Shown in pieces: positions 16,689 to 31,016 of a stretch of DNA of 32,500 nucleotides. The notes below the pieces were generated by a model. It searched no databases and was not told the DNA's origin. It saw nothing but the letters and a program-made list of their open reading frames with translations. The position numbers and the translations under genes are program-made. The stretch covers positions 788,356 to 820,855 of the forward strand of contig NW_004754908.1 in assembly GCF_000188695.1 (NCBI RefSeq). Reading direction: 5' to 3'. This DNA is from Salpingoeca rosetta (Eukaryota; Opisthokonta; Choanoflagellata; Craspedida; Salpingoecidae). Each line of letters starts with the position of its first letter. Position 1 is the first letter of the stretch.

Positions 16689-16870
16689 ACACACACAAAC
16701 ACAGACACACAGACACACGCAGACACACACACTCACAGACACAAACACAGACACACACAGACACACACACACACACACAAACACACAAACCAAACGGACC
16801 ACATTGCCGATGATTCGTGAATGATTTCAGTTAATCTTCCCCTCGCTCCAGACGAACAACCACAACCAAG
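16460..16870. other. Spacer between STEEP1 and the EF-hand gene
   Basis: Holds a short GT run (16497-16531) and a CA/CAGA array (16653-16790). No conserved coding sequence or clear promoter element was recognised; the downstream promoter must lie here or in the STEEP1 3' part. Confidence 0.65.
16653..16790. repeat. CA/CAGA microsatellite
   Basis: CA units interrupted by CAGACACACGCAGACAC blocks, ending about 80 bases before the EF-hand gene start. Non-coding. Confidence 0.9.
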
Positions 16871-19800
16871 ATGGGCAAGGTTTGTGTCAGTGGCGTGTGT
16901 GTGTGTGTGTGCGTGTGTGCGTGTGTGTGCGCAGCTGTCCAGCTGCCCTTGTTTGTATTCCTTTGGTTTGTTTGTTTGGTACTTCCAATGACCTGTGGTG
17001 TGAAGGTTTTGGGTCACCGGCGATTGCAAATCACACATCACATCACACTACATCACACTACATCACACACTTTGCGTTTGGCCAATCGCAACAGAAAGGA
17101 AAGAAGGGCTCCAAAGGCAAGAACCGCCAAGGAGGCGGAAAGCAGCAGCAACAGCAGCAGCAGCAAAAACAGCAGCAAGACAAGCAACAGCAAGACAAGC
17201 AACAGCAAGACAAGCAGAAGCAGGAGCAGCAGAAGCAGGAGGAGGAGACGCAGCAAGCAGTCGAGCCCACACAGGCCGGCTCTGCAGAGCAACCAGGTGC
17301 GACTCGATACCGTTGCACTCAGATCGATTCCTCAAACTGCTCGTTTGCCTTTGTTGTGTGGTCGTGAAGAGAGATCGCGCGTCACGCCTGCGAGGTGAAG
17401 GGCATGCAGCATGAGTAACAACTCTTCCACATCTGATTCACGCTCGCAACGTTCCATTTGCACATTTGCACGTTTGTACATCCGTGCCGCATGCAGCTGT
17501 CCAGCAGGACACCCGAGAGCAGGGCGATCGTGCAGAGGACACGAAGCCCGTGGACGACGTTGCGGCGGCGCGACAGAGCGCCCTCGCCATGCCCGTTGAA
17601 GACAGTGACGATGACGACGACGACGGCGATGAGGCCCAAGCGGACGAGCGCTCTGATGCAGACGATGCAGACGATGCACTGCTGTCAGCAACACCACAGA
17701 GGCGCGTCGGGGATGCTGCGCCGAGTGAGCCGGTCGAAGAAGGGCAGGACAAGAACGCCAACGAGCAGGCAGAAGCAGGCGATACAAGGCGCGATGAAGT
17801 GGCTGTCACAACCGCCGTGGACAGTGACCAGGATGACAACGACACTGGCGATAGCGACGCCACTGCCCCTGCCACCACTTCCTCCAAGGAGCAAGTGGAA
17901 GGCGCTGAAGCGAAGAAGGAAGACGAGGAGCAGAAGGTGGCGAAGGAAGACATGCAGGCCGAGTCTGCTAACCTGACAAGCATCCCACCAGCTCAGCTTG
18001 CCCGCTTTGTGTTTGTGAACGCAGACAATGATGGCAATGGCTGGCTCTCGCGAAATGAGCTGAAGAAGTTCCTTGCGGCAAGCAAGCACTTCAAAACATA
18101 TGTCCTGGATCGCGGCGAGGGCAAATGGAAGGTGCGACCTGCCATGATACACACACACACACATAATGCCGTGCGTGCGTTGAAGGGTGTGCATGCATCC
18201 AGTTGAATGTGTGTGCGTGCGTACGCGTGTGTGTGCGTACGTGTGCGTTCCTCAGTTGACCACCACCACCACCAACCATGGCTCCCAGGGCGTATTTGAG
18301 CGGCTTGACATGGACGGTGATGGTCGCATTGAGGAGGACGAGTTGACCTCCTATTTCACCGAGCTCGGCCCTCTCCGCACAGACGCGCCAGAGGACTTTG
18401 AGATTCCAGAGCCTGAGCCTTCAGGTGTGCAGCCCTCCGGAGGGCGTTGGTACCTGTATTGTGTGCGTGTGTGTGTGCGTGTGTGTGCGTGTGTGCGTGT
18501 GTGCGTGTGTGCGTGCGTGTGTGTGTGCGTGTGTGTATGTGTGTGCGTGTGGAATGTGCTTCGAGAGTGAAGTTTCTTGCATGTCTCACGGTGTCGCTGT
18601 TTGTGTGTGCCCAACAGCGAAATCGGCAGCAGATGACGTTGTGGATGAGGAGACGGAGAAAGCCGAGGCTGAGCGCAAGGCAAAGGAGGAGGCAGAGAAG
18701 GCCGAGGCTGAGCGCAAGGCAAAGGAGGAAGCAGAGAAGGCTGAGGCTGAGCGCAAGGCAAAGGAGGAGGCAGAGAAGGCCGAGGCTGAGCGCAAGGCAA
18801 AGGAGGAGGCAGAGAAGGCTGAGGCTGAGCGCAAGGCAAAGGAGGAAGCAGAGAAGGCTGAGGCTGAGCGCAAGGCAAAGGAGGAAGCAGAGAAGGCCGA
18901 GGCTGAGCGCAAGGCAAAGGAGGAGGCAGAGAAGGCCGAGGCTGAGCGCAAGGCAAAGGAGGAAGCAGAGAGGAGAGCAGCCGCTGCCGCACTGTCACCG
19001 TCTCATGTACGCGTTTACTTTTACTCACCCCTGCCCTTCCCTGCCCTGCTCTTCTTCGCCCCTTGCGACCATCAACCCTACACCCAGCAAGTCTTGCATT
19101 ACTTACGTTCCTCTCACGCCGCAACCGCATGTCCACCGCTGCACAGCAGACGCCGTCGTCCAGCCCGCGCCGTCCCGTCTCCTCCAGCGCTTCAGCATCC
19201 ACGCCAACATCGCCGGTCCGTCAAAGCCCCGCCCCCTCCACACACACACACACACGCACATCCATTTGCAACCTGTAGTGAACTGCCAACATCAGCCCCC
19301 CTCCTCCATCTCTGCCTTGGTCCCTCGTGTGTGTCTTCTTCTCACCAACTTGCTTCATCGCTCACTTTCACATCTCACCTTCCCCCCAACTTCACCTCTC
19401 TCCTTGACCTCCATCGTTTTCCTCTTGTCTCTCATCGACTCGCCCGGCCACCAATGGCTCCAGCGCCCAGCTGTTGTGTAAGCAACGCACCACCATCACC
19501 CGTGTGCATGCACACTTTAACTGTCTCTCGTGTCACCCTTATGTCTCTCAGCTTTAATCACATGCTTTGGCCGACCTTCATGCCTCGTGAACCCATTGTC
19601 CATGCTCCGTCTGCTCACACACACACACATACATATATACACACACACACACTGACGCACACGCACACGCACACGCACTCGCAAACGCACACACACACAC
19701 ACGCACACGCACACGCACTCGCAAACGCACACGCGCCCGCACGCGCACACACACTCACACGCACGCACACTGTTGCGTTGCCGTTGGGTCTGTGCCTGCA

Positions 19801-19931
19801 GGCACGAGGCTCCATTTGCGACGCAGACGACGGAGAAGGAGCCCCTGCTCATGTCACCACAGCCCAAGTCACGCCGGTCTCCAGCAACGGAACAGTCATC
19901 GTCCATGTGCGGCTGCTGCTCGCTCCTCTGA
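16871..19931 (+). CDS. Two-EF-hand coiled-coil protein with probable CaaX box; family not recognised
   Basis: I do not recognise a named family. Modelled exons: 16871-16879, 17095-17296, 17497-18131, 18256-18424, 18618-19006, 19150-19274 and 19802-19931, giving 552 residues. Order: a basic N-terminus ([14 protein letters not shown]), a Gln/Lys-rich stretch (QQQDK repeats), a long acidic region, then two canonical calcium loops: [12 protein letters not shown] (247-258) and [12 protein letters not shown] (300-311), both with Asp at 1, Gly at 6 and Glu at 12. Next are eight exact-length 13-residue repeats (352-455, [13 protein letters not shown]), predicted to form a charged helix, then a Ser/Pro-rich part. 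The modelled end, MCGCCSLL, fits a CaaX box with Leu at the last place (geranylgeranyl type) next to other cysteines. Exons 2-5 are firm. Exon 1 (MGK) and the last two exons are tentative, chosen by phase and by G+C-rich third positions. Confidence 0.7.
18462..18550 (+). repeat. GT/GCGT array in intron 4 of the EF-hand gene
   Basis: Alternating GTGTGTGCGT units just after the donor at 18425. Intronic. Confidence 0.85.
18656..18967 (+). repeat. Eight 39-bp coding repeats
   Basis: Exactly 312 bases, eight units of 39, each encoding [13 protein letters not shown]. Copies differ almost only by GCC/GCT and GAG/GAA synonymous changes in a patchy pattern. This suggests recent unit turnover with selection on the protein. 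Confidence 0.95.
19617..19770. repeat. CA/CGCA array in the last intron of the EF-hand gene
   Basis: CA and CACGCACACGCACTCGCAAAC units, some duplicated over about 30 bases, ending about 30 bases before the modelled last acceptor. Intronic in the model. Confidence 0.85.
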
Positions 19932-20204
19932 AGCAACACCACTTACGCCTGTTGTTGCGTTGTTCGTTCTTTTCGTTCTTTTGGCGTTTTCATCCCTTGG
20001 GTTTGGGTTTCTTACATACTGGCTCATTGGTTCGCGTGCCGTCGTGACATCACATCTTACTACTCTTCGCCTTCCCTTGCTTGTTTTCTTCTTCCTAGCG
20101 GATAGCACTCCTCCCCCCTTTCCATTTCACCACAACGAACACACGCACATGCACTCACAGTGGCGTTTTCCCTTTTAGCTGACTGTCCGGCTTCTTTGGC
20201 GTCG

Positions 20205-20261
<57 letters not shown>

Positions 20262-20281
20262 CACACACGCACGCACGCACA
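20205..20281. repeat. (CA)n microsatellite between the EF-hand gene and AKT
   Basis: About 35 CA units, then CACGCA variants. Non-coding. Confidence 0.9.
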
Positions 20282-20388
20282 GAGCAGGAGCTTCTTAGAT
20301 TGAGTTGAGTGTTGAGTTGGGCGCCGTTTGTTGCTTGCTGGCGTGAGTGTCGGTGCTGCAGCGTTGCCCTCACTGTTTACTGTGGATC

Positions 20389-20394
20389 ATTAAA
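20389..20394 (+). terminator. ATTAAA, possible polyadenylation signal of the EF-hand gene
   Basis: The common variant signal ATTAAA lies 458 bases after the modelled stop, on the same strand. Weak evidence on its own. Confidence 0.35.
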
Positions 20395-20514
20395 ACAGAC
20401 AGGCGCTCACGAAAACCAGGCACGGGAGCATACAACGACGACAACAGCGGGTCATTCGGATACGTGACATGAGGGGGAAAAGGGGGCAACATTGAGTGTA
20501 GAGAAAGGACGAAC

Positions 20515-20548
<34 letters not shown>

Positions 20549-20861
20549 CGCAGGGTAGGGAGGAATAGGAACAGTTCCCAAGCAAGCAAGCAAGCAACGC
20601 GCGATAGACACAGAGGAGAAAAGAAAGCAGGAGGAAAAGAGAGAAGGAAGAGAGGAAGAAAAGAGGAGGAGAACCAAGAAGAGCAAACCACACAACACAA
20701 GACATGCACACACACACACACACACGAGCGTGGTGCACGAAAGGTGACAGGACACAGCGCGCGTGCTGCAACAGATGCACAATTCTTGGTGCTTCTCTTT
20801 TGTCTGCAAAACATGGGACGTGTTATGAATGAAGGGATGAAACGGCAAGGAGGAGGCGGGC

Positions 20862-24726
<3,865 letters not shown>

Positions 24727-25333
24727 GACTGGTTGTGAAGGGTTTGAAAGAGATGCAGGTGCAGGGACACGTCGAGCTGGGGCAGCGTGGTGACGTCAGG
24801 ACAGCGTAAGGGGAAGTGTGAGTGAGTGAGCGGGGACACGCCACACACAAGCAAGGGGACGCGAGCGCGGGAGAGAGCGCAAATAAAAGGATACGCAGAC
24901 GAAGAAGACAAAGGGAATAACAGCGAGTGGAGGACACTTTGTGTGTATGTGTGCGTGTGTGCGGTGTGGTTGGGGAGAGAGAGGGGGGGGGAGGGAGTGT
25001 TTGAAACACGAAAGTGCAAAAAGAAGCAGCATTCGCAGTCCAACTGTCGTGGACGACGTGTGTTGTTGGTGGTGGTGAGGGTGCAGAAGGCAGTCGGTCA
25101 GTCGGCTACACCCACCCACTCTGCGCACACACACACACGAAACACACACACACACAACAACGAACGACACCTCACCTTCCGCAGCGAAGACGACAAGGCC
25201 AAGTTGTCGCGGAACAAAAAATGCATGGAATAACAACCTGACTTCAGGGGTGGGAGTGTTTCCATCAATTTTGTGGTGTCGTAAACGGTGGGTGGTCGTA
25301 GTGTTGTTGTTGTGGTTTGGCAACAAAACAAAC
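24727..25333. promoter_or_regulatory. Shared promoter region of AKT and the HMIT-like transporter
   Basis: The divergent start codons are 607 bases apart. The region has a perfect CRE palindrome (24791-24798), purine-rich and GT-rich stretches (24940-25005), short CA runs (25127-25160) and GTGGT-rich sequence next to the transporter start. No TATA box was seen. Confidence 0.55.
24791..24798. promoter_or_regulatory. CRE/ATF palindrome TGACGTCA
   Basis: Perfect eight-base CREB/ATF consensus, 65 bases upstream of the AKT start codon and inside the divergent spacer. Its function is inferred from the consensus alone. Confidence 0.45.
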
Positions 25334-25575
25334 ATGGGGGGTGGTCTTGCGTTTGGAGCCAGCAGCAGCAGGGGTGGTGGTGGTAGTGGTGATGGTAGTG
25401 ATGATGGAGCTGGGTTGTCGCTGCTTCGGCGAGGCCCTCGGCCAACGTTCACGGTGGACCTGCTGCTGCTGACCATCTGTGCCGGGTTTGGTGGCACCCT
25501 GTTTGGCTATGACACCAGCGTCATCTCTGGTGGTGAGTGGCTGTGGAGCCGCTGCTGTGGTGCGCTTGATCCGTG

Positions 25576-25608
<33 letters not shown>

Positions 25609-26855
25609 GATGTGCTTGAAGCTGTGTGTGGTGGTGGTCGTTGGTGGGTCGTGACGATGCCATGATGGTGTGACATGAAGCTAGCCAGCTCGACACCACA
25701 ACCACACATGATGCCAAGGGCAACGGTAAAGTTCCACCCCATCAAACACACACACACACACTCACGCACACACACATACACACAAATACCCACACGCGTT
25801 CACTCACTCACACACACACACGCACACACACACACACACACACACAAATACACACACACACACATTCACTCACAATGCATCCACTCACAATGCATGCTTT
25901 GTGTAGCGTTGCTGCTGTTGGAGAAGGAGTTCTCGTTATCCGATTTCCAGAAGGAGGTGGTGGTCGCCCTGACGGTGGCTGGGGCCTTTGTTGGCTCCAT
26001 CGTGTCGGGTGGCCTCTCTTCGAAGATTGGGCGCAAGCCAAGCATCATCATCGGCTCCCTCGTCTTCCTTGCGGGTGCAGCCATCCTCACCTTTTCCCCA
26101 AACTGGCAGATTCTCGCTGTTGGTGTGTTGGCGGTTCTCCTTCTCTGCAACATGCGCACGCGTGTACGTGCGTGTGTGTGTACACGTGTGTAACACATGT
26201 GTGGTTGTATCCGTGCCGGCCTTGCTTATGGAAGTGTCGCGCTCACACACACACTCACTCACACTCACTCACTCACACACACTCACACACTCACACGCTC
26301 ACTCAGGTCGGTTTGTGGTTGGCCTTGGTGTTGGTGCTGCATCTGCGACTGTGCCCGTGTACATCGGAGAGTGCGCACCATCCCACATCCGTGGTGCGCT
26401 CACCGCAGTCAACACAGTGTGCATTGCCACTGGCCAATGCCTGGCCAACATTGTTGATGCTGCCTTCAGCACTGTCCCCAGTGGATGGAGGTACGGGTTT
26501 GCTCCAGACACTGCAGTGTCATGGACACCTTTGTACTTGTGTATGTGTGTTCATGTATGTGTACATGTATGTGTTCATGTGTGTGTACATGTGTGTGTGT
26601 GTGTGGGGGGGTGTGTGTTCGCTGTAGCTCTCTTTTGCCCCTTGTCTTCCTGCCGCTGACAGCTCATGACATTTTGACAACACTTTGTCTTCTCAGGTAC
26701 ATGTTTGCCATTTCGGCCATCCCTGCCGTGGTTCAGTTTGTTGCGTTCTTCTTCCTTCCAGAGTCACCACGCTTCCTCGTGGCAAAGGTGAAACAGCTGC
26801 CACGTCAAATGCTGTGACGCCCGCTACACGCACGCACGCACACCACACCACACCA

Positions 26856-26950
<95 letters not shown>

Positions 26951-27463
26951 CACACACGCACACACGCACATGCACATACACGCGGCGCGCGCACTACGTT
27001 GGTTGCCACCGGCCCTCTCTTTCACACCTTCAATCATGCCCATTGCGCCTTCATTCCTTCCCTCACCCACCACCGTTGTTTTGTGCACCGTTTACAAGGG
27101 CGAGCGCCCGCGTGCAGGGCTGGTGTTGCGGAAGCTGCGCGGGAAGGGGTTCAATGTGGAGCCTGAGCTTGACTCAATTGAGGCTGCAAACACACAGCGG
27201 CAAGGCGGCCTGATGGACATCCTCGCACAGCCCCACCTGCGTCGCATCCTCTTCCTCGCCTGCATGCTTCAAGTCATCAATCAAGGTGCGTGGCGCCATG
27301 TCACATGTTGTCTGGATGCACACGCACAGATGCATACGGATGTGCGCAGGCGCATGCTGAGATGGCCACGCACAGATGCTCACATGCTAACGTGCACACA
27401 CACGCATACACACACAAACACACGCACACATACACAAACACCCACACACACACACGCACACTC

Positions 27464-27498
<35 letters not shown>

Positions 27499-28575
27499 CA
27501 CAAACACACACAAACACACACACACAAACACACACACACTAATCCAACATAGTGCAACCCAACATTCCTTGCCTCCTCCATCCTCACCCCCTCCTGTTTG
27601 TACTGCCGATGCTTGTGTTGCTTGGCCTTGCCAGTGACGGCCATCAACACGGTCATGTACTACTCCGGCACCATCCTCAAGATGGCGGGCATCACCTCAG
27701 ACACACAGGCCATGTGGATCTCCGCACTGGTGACGGGCGTGTTCAGCGTCTTCACTGTGTTTGGCCTGCTGCTTGTGGAGCGTGCTGGCCGCCGCTCTCT
27801 GCTGCTGTGGAGCCTCGTGGGCGTGTTTGTGTCGCTGCTGGTGATGGCCCAGGCCTTTTACCTCTCCCAGACACACTCCCCCGCCGGCAACAACACGCTG
27901 TCAGACCCTACCTGCGCGCACCCCAACTGCGTAACGTGTCTGCAGCACCACCACTGCGGGTTCTGCGTGGATGCCGGCAGCCACCAGCGCAGCGGCGTGT
28001 GCCTTGCCAACGCCAACACCTCTGCAGTGCCTGCTGCCTGTGTGGATGCGGCCCACTGGTACGCGTCTGCCGGCGACGTCGCCATCTCCAACGTGTGCCC
28101 GAGCCCTTACTCCATCCTCACCATCGTGTCCATGTGCCTGTACCTGTCCGCGTTTGGGCTGGGTGTGGCTGCTCTGCCGTGGACCATCAACGCCGAGATC
28201 TTCCCCACGCACGTGCGCGCCGCCGGCACGGGCTATGCGGCCGCCATCAACTGGGTGTGCAACCTCGGCGTGTCGCTGAGCTTCCTGTCCCTGACCAACG
28301 CCATCACGCGCGCTGGCACGTTCTGGCTGTACTCTGCAATCGCGCTGCTGAGCATTGTCTACGTGTACTTTGCGCTGCCAGAGACAAAAGGCCGCAGCCT
28401 GGAGCAGATTGAGGCGCTCTTCATGCGACCGGACGAGCAGCGCGCGAGCGTGCATGGCGATGCAGGGCATGATGGCGAGGATGACGCACACTCGCAGCAG
28501 GCGCAGAAGCGGCCGCTTAAGCCGGCAGAAGCAAACGCAACCACCTACAACAGCATCAACGCGCCCAAGTGGTGA
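25334..28575 (+). CDS. SLC2A13: H+/myo-inositol cotransporter-like, MFS sugar transporter with PSI loop (SLC2A13/HMIT type)
   Basis: Twelve-helix major facilitator transporter; the best match is the proton/myo-inositol symporter group. Exons: 25334-25532, 25907-26122, 26307-26490, 26697-26787, 27099-27285 and 27635-28575. They give 605 residues (human HMIT 648), with all joins in phase. Family signatures: LFGYDTSVISG in helix 1, GGLSSKIGRKPSIIIGS in loop 2-3, YIGECAPSHIRGALTAVN, PESPRFLVAK at the end of the first half, INTVMYYSGTILKMAGI, VERAGRRS in loop 8-9, LPWTINAEIFPTHVRAAGTG and the C-terminal PETKGRSLEQIE. Between helices 9 and 10 is a large loop with C386, C391, C394, C400 and C403 ending CGFC, the pattern of a PSI (plexin-semaphorin-integrin) domain as in HMIT and plant INT transporters. 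The N-terminus is Gly/Ser-rich; the tail ends NAPKW. Substrate is inferred; another polyol or hexose is possible. Confidence 0.9.
25746..25865. repeat. CA/CACG/CAAATAC array in HMIT intron 1
   Basis: CA units with CTCACGCAC and AAATACAC interruptions, about 40 bases before the exon 2 acceptor. Confidence 0.85.
26158..26305. repeat. GT then CA/CACT arrays in HMIT intron 2
   Basis: A GTGTACGTGCGTGTGTG block (26161-26193) is followed by CACACTCACTCACACTC repeats (26242-26305) that run right up to the acceptor CACTCAG. Confidence 0.85.
26536..26612 (+). repeat. GT/CATGTATGT array in HMIT intron 3
   Basis: GTGTGTTCATGTATGTGTAC units, ending in a run of G. Intronic. Confidence 0.8.
26857..26975. 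repeat. (CA)n microsatellite in HMIT intron 4
   Basis: About 43 uninterrupted CA units followed by CACGCA variants. Intronic. Confidence 0.9.
27395..27539. repeat. CA/CAAACACA array in HMIT intron 5
   Basis: CA units interrupted by AAACAC, ending about 95 bases before exon 6. A C/T-rich stretch follows it and can act as the pyrimidine tract. Confidence 0.9.
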
Positions 28576-28642
28576 TTGTGGAGAGGGCCAAAAGGCGTGC
28601 TGAGTGATAGGAACAAGGGGGTTGTCTGCCTCCTTCTGCTTG

Positions 28643-28794
<152 letters not shown>

Positions 28795-29020
28795 GCTTTT
28801 GTGCTTTGATTGTTCCGCTTCTTGTGGTTCTTTTGCACGTGTTACATGAGCAGGCAGCGGTGGCGTTGTGGGACAAGTCGTGGGAGTAGTCTTTCATCTA
28901 TCTCTCTTACGTTTTGTATCTTATTCAGAGAAGCAAGGAACGAGCCAAATTAAACGAGCTATCATTGGGCAAGCAAAGCAACAAGTGAGCGCATTGGAGG
29001 GTGCATGTTTGTCATGTCAC

Positions 29021-29129
<109 letters not shown>

Positions 29130-29327
29130 CGCAAGGTTTGTGAAGATTGATGGAAGACGTTAAATAATCTTCCCAACTGCTCATCATTCAGCCAACAACG
29201 ACGACGACCACAAACACCAGTTGGCAGTCTGTCGGGTGCACCACTCCTTCCCCTCCCCCCCCCTTCCTTTCCCCCACTCCCACTGTTGGTTTGCAGGAGC
29301 AGGCAGCTTCTTGCCTAGTGCCCATCC

Positions 29328-30277
29328 ATGCAGCTGTTGGCGGGTGGTGGGCGACGACGGCGCCCTTGGACGCTGGCTGGACCGGCACTCGTGCTCGCGC
29401 TTGTGGTGCTGGTGGTCATGAGCGACCGCCCATACATGGCATCCCAGAAGCGACCTGGCACTGGACCAAAGCACAACCTTGTACAGCAACAGCAACAGCG
29501 GCAGCAAGCACCACGGGAGCAAGGCAGACCCTGGGGCAAGGTGTTGGTGGGGATGACGGTGGGGAAGAAGTGCCGCGCGCGCGTGGAGCAGATGTTGGAG
29601 GACTGGGGTCGGACGCAGTTCAACTACATGTTCTTCGTGTACGATGGCACCGACTGGTCCGCGCTGGAGGCCCTGGACGGCGTGACGGTGCTGCAGACCC
29701 GCGCGCTCAAGATGCACCATTACAAGGCGAACGTGCCGCCGGAGCGGGTGGACGGGTATGACTTCTTCTTGTTGCTGGACTGCGATGTGGGCCTGGCGCA
29801 CTTTGACGTGCACTCGTTTCTGGACATCCAGTGGGAGCGGCAGATCCCGATTGCGCAGCCGTCCGTGGCGTGGGGCGAGCTGCGCGATCGCTCCAGCGAC
29901 CACCGCGTGTGCCGCAACGTGCCAGGCCCACACTATGGGCGCTGGACGACGTTTATCGAGTGCGGGCCGTTTGTGTCCTTCATGGCAGATGCGTGGCGGT
30001 GCGTGTACGACCTTGTGCAAGGGGACCTTGGCAGCGGCTGGGGCTTGGACTACAAGTGGTGTGCGTATGCTCGGGACGTGTGCCGGCTTCGCCCTGCGCT
30101 GAAGGGCCCGATCCGCACCAGCCCAGACGACGGTGGGCGCGTTTGCGCGGTCATTGATGCGCAGGTGGTTGACCACTTGGACGAGCGCACCGCCTTTGGT
30201 CGCCTCGGCTCAAACTACCAGGTGTGTGTTGTGTGTTTTGGGTGTGTGTCTTGGGTGTGTGTCTTGGGAAAGGGAAG

Positions 30278-30333
<56 letters not shown>

Positions 30334-30640
30334 GTGTGTGTTCTTGTTTGCTGCAGCTGTGTGTATTCATGTGTGTTCGTGCAGCTGTGCAGTTCTTTGT
30401 GTACAGTTCTTTGTGTGCAGCCCCCGCCCCAGAGTGTTTGCCGTGTGCGTTGTGTGTTTCACATGCACACTGTTTGGGCTGTTGAGCTGCGTTTGTTTGT
30501 GCGGGTTGCTGGCTTGTGTCGTGCTGCAGTGCTTGAAGCGATCATCAGCTTACACGCTCCCCTTTGCTTGGATGCCCGCTCGACGCGCGTCTTCGGGGAT
30601 GGCTACCATATGACGATGCACATCAACCACGACGACCCCC

Positions 30641-30709
<69 letters not shown>

Positions 30710-31016
30710 TTGCACACCAACACCCAACACACGCACACATCAACAAACACACACACACATAACACACACACATAACACACACACACATAACACACAATGG
30801 CCCCACCTCCCCTTGCTTCCTCTACACATACAGCCCCGGCAGGATGCGGTGGAGTTTGAGCGACGGTTCCCCGATGTGGAGAGCACGACGCTGACCAACT
30901 GCTTGTGTGCCTGCGACTGCCGCGGCGGTCCGCTGCGCTCGGTCTGGAACACCTTTGTCCGGTCCACTCAGGTGTTTGGGGTGTGGAATTTTCTGCAATG
31001 TGAATGCAGATTTTAG
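29328..31016 (+). CDS. DUF707 family type II membrane protein, probable Golgi glycosyltransferase
   Basis: Exons 29328-30221 and 30834-31016, phase 0, about 358 residues. The N-terminus has four Arg then an uncharged hydrophobic stretch (residues about 14-31), a signal anchor, followed by a Gln-rich stem, as in Golgi enzymes. The body matches DUF707 (PF05212) as I know it: VLVGMTVGKK, MFFVYDG, ALKMHHYKANVPPE, YDFFLLLDCDVGL with an acidic D151-C-D153 site where the family has DED, QIPIAQPSV, TFIECGPFVSFMADAWRCVY, then LGSGWGLDYKWC and VIDAQVVDH. Function of the family is not established; the DxD-like site and topology point to sugar transfer. Exon 2 has a Cys-rich end (CLCACDC). The stop at 31016 assumes no further intron; a GTGTTT donor before it cannot be excluded, but the next gene starts only 224 bases on. 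Confidence 0.8.
30222..30833. repeat. GT array at the 5' end and CA array at the 3' end of the DUF707 intron
   Basis: GTGTGT-rich sequence from the donor to about 30343, with about 30 uninterrupted GT units from 30281, then CA units at 30641-30708 and ACACACATAAC repeats to about 30795. The clearest case of complementary arrays in one intron here. Confidence 0.9.

Larger units (their letters stand above)
19932..20861. other. Tail-to-tail spacer between the EF-hand gene and AKT
   Basis: 3' UTRs of two convergent genes. Contents: T-rich sequence (19960-20100), a CA array (20205-20281), ATTAAA on the plus strand (20389-20394), a shorter CA run (20518-20546), a purine-rich GAGGAAAAGAGAGAAGGAAG stretch (20612-20680) and another CA run (20706-20725). 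No conserved coding sequence recognised. Confidence 0.7.

Noticed and set aside
18351..19202. Minus-strand frame with repeated Pro/Ser/Gln units ([13 protein letters not shown])
   Set aside because: It is the reverse strand of the 39-bp coding repeat of the EF-hand gene; the plus-strand frame is spliced to conserved EF-hand exons.
19454..19482. Mini-exon ATGGCTCCAGCGCCCAGCTG, ending at a GTAAGC donor
   Set aside because: It has a good start context and donor, and a long pyrimidine tract before it, but I found no downstream exon in phase with recognisable content. It may be an alternative first exon.
19802..20178. Alternative frame in the last exon of the EF-hand gene, giving an Arg run and a membrane-helix-like stretch
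   Set aside because: Its third positions are poorer in G+C than the CaaX frame, and the hydrophobic part is translated from T-rich 3' UTR-like sequence. Not fully excluded without cDNA.
29184..30176. 330-codon minus-strand frame opposite the DUF707 gene
   Set aside because: Antisense shadow of a conserved coding exon; no motifs, and its composition is typical of a complement frame.
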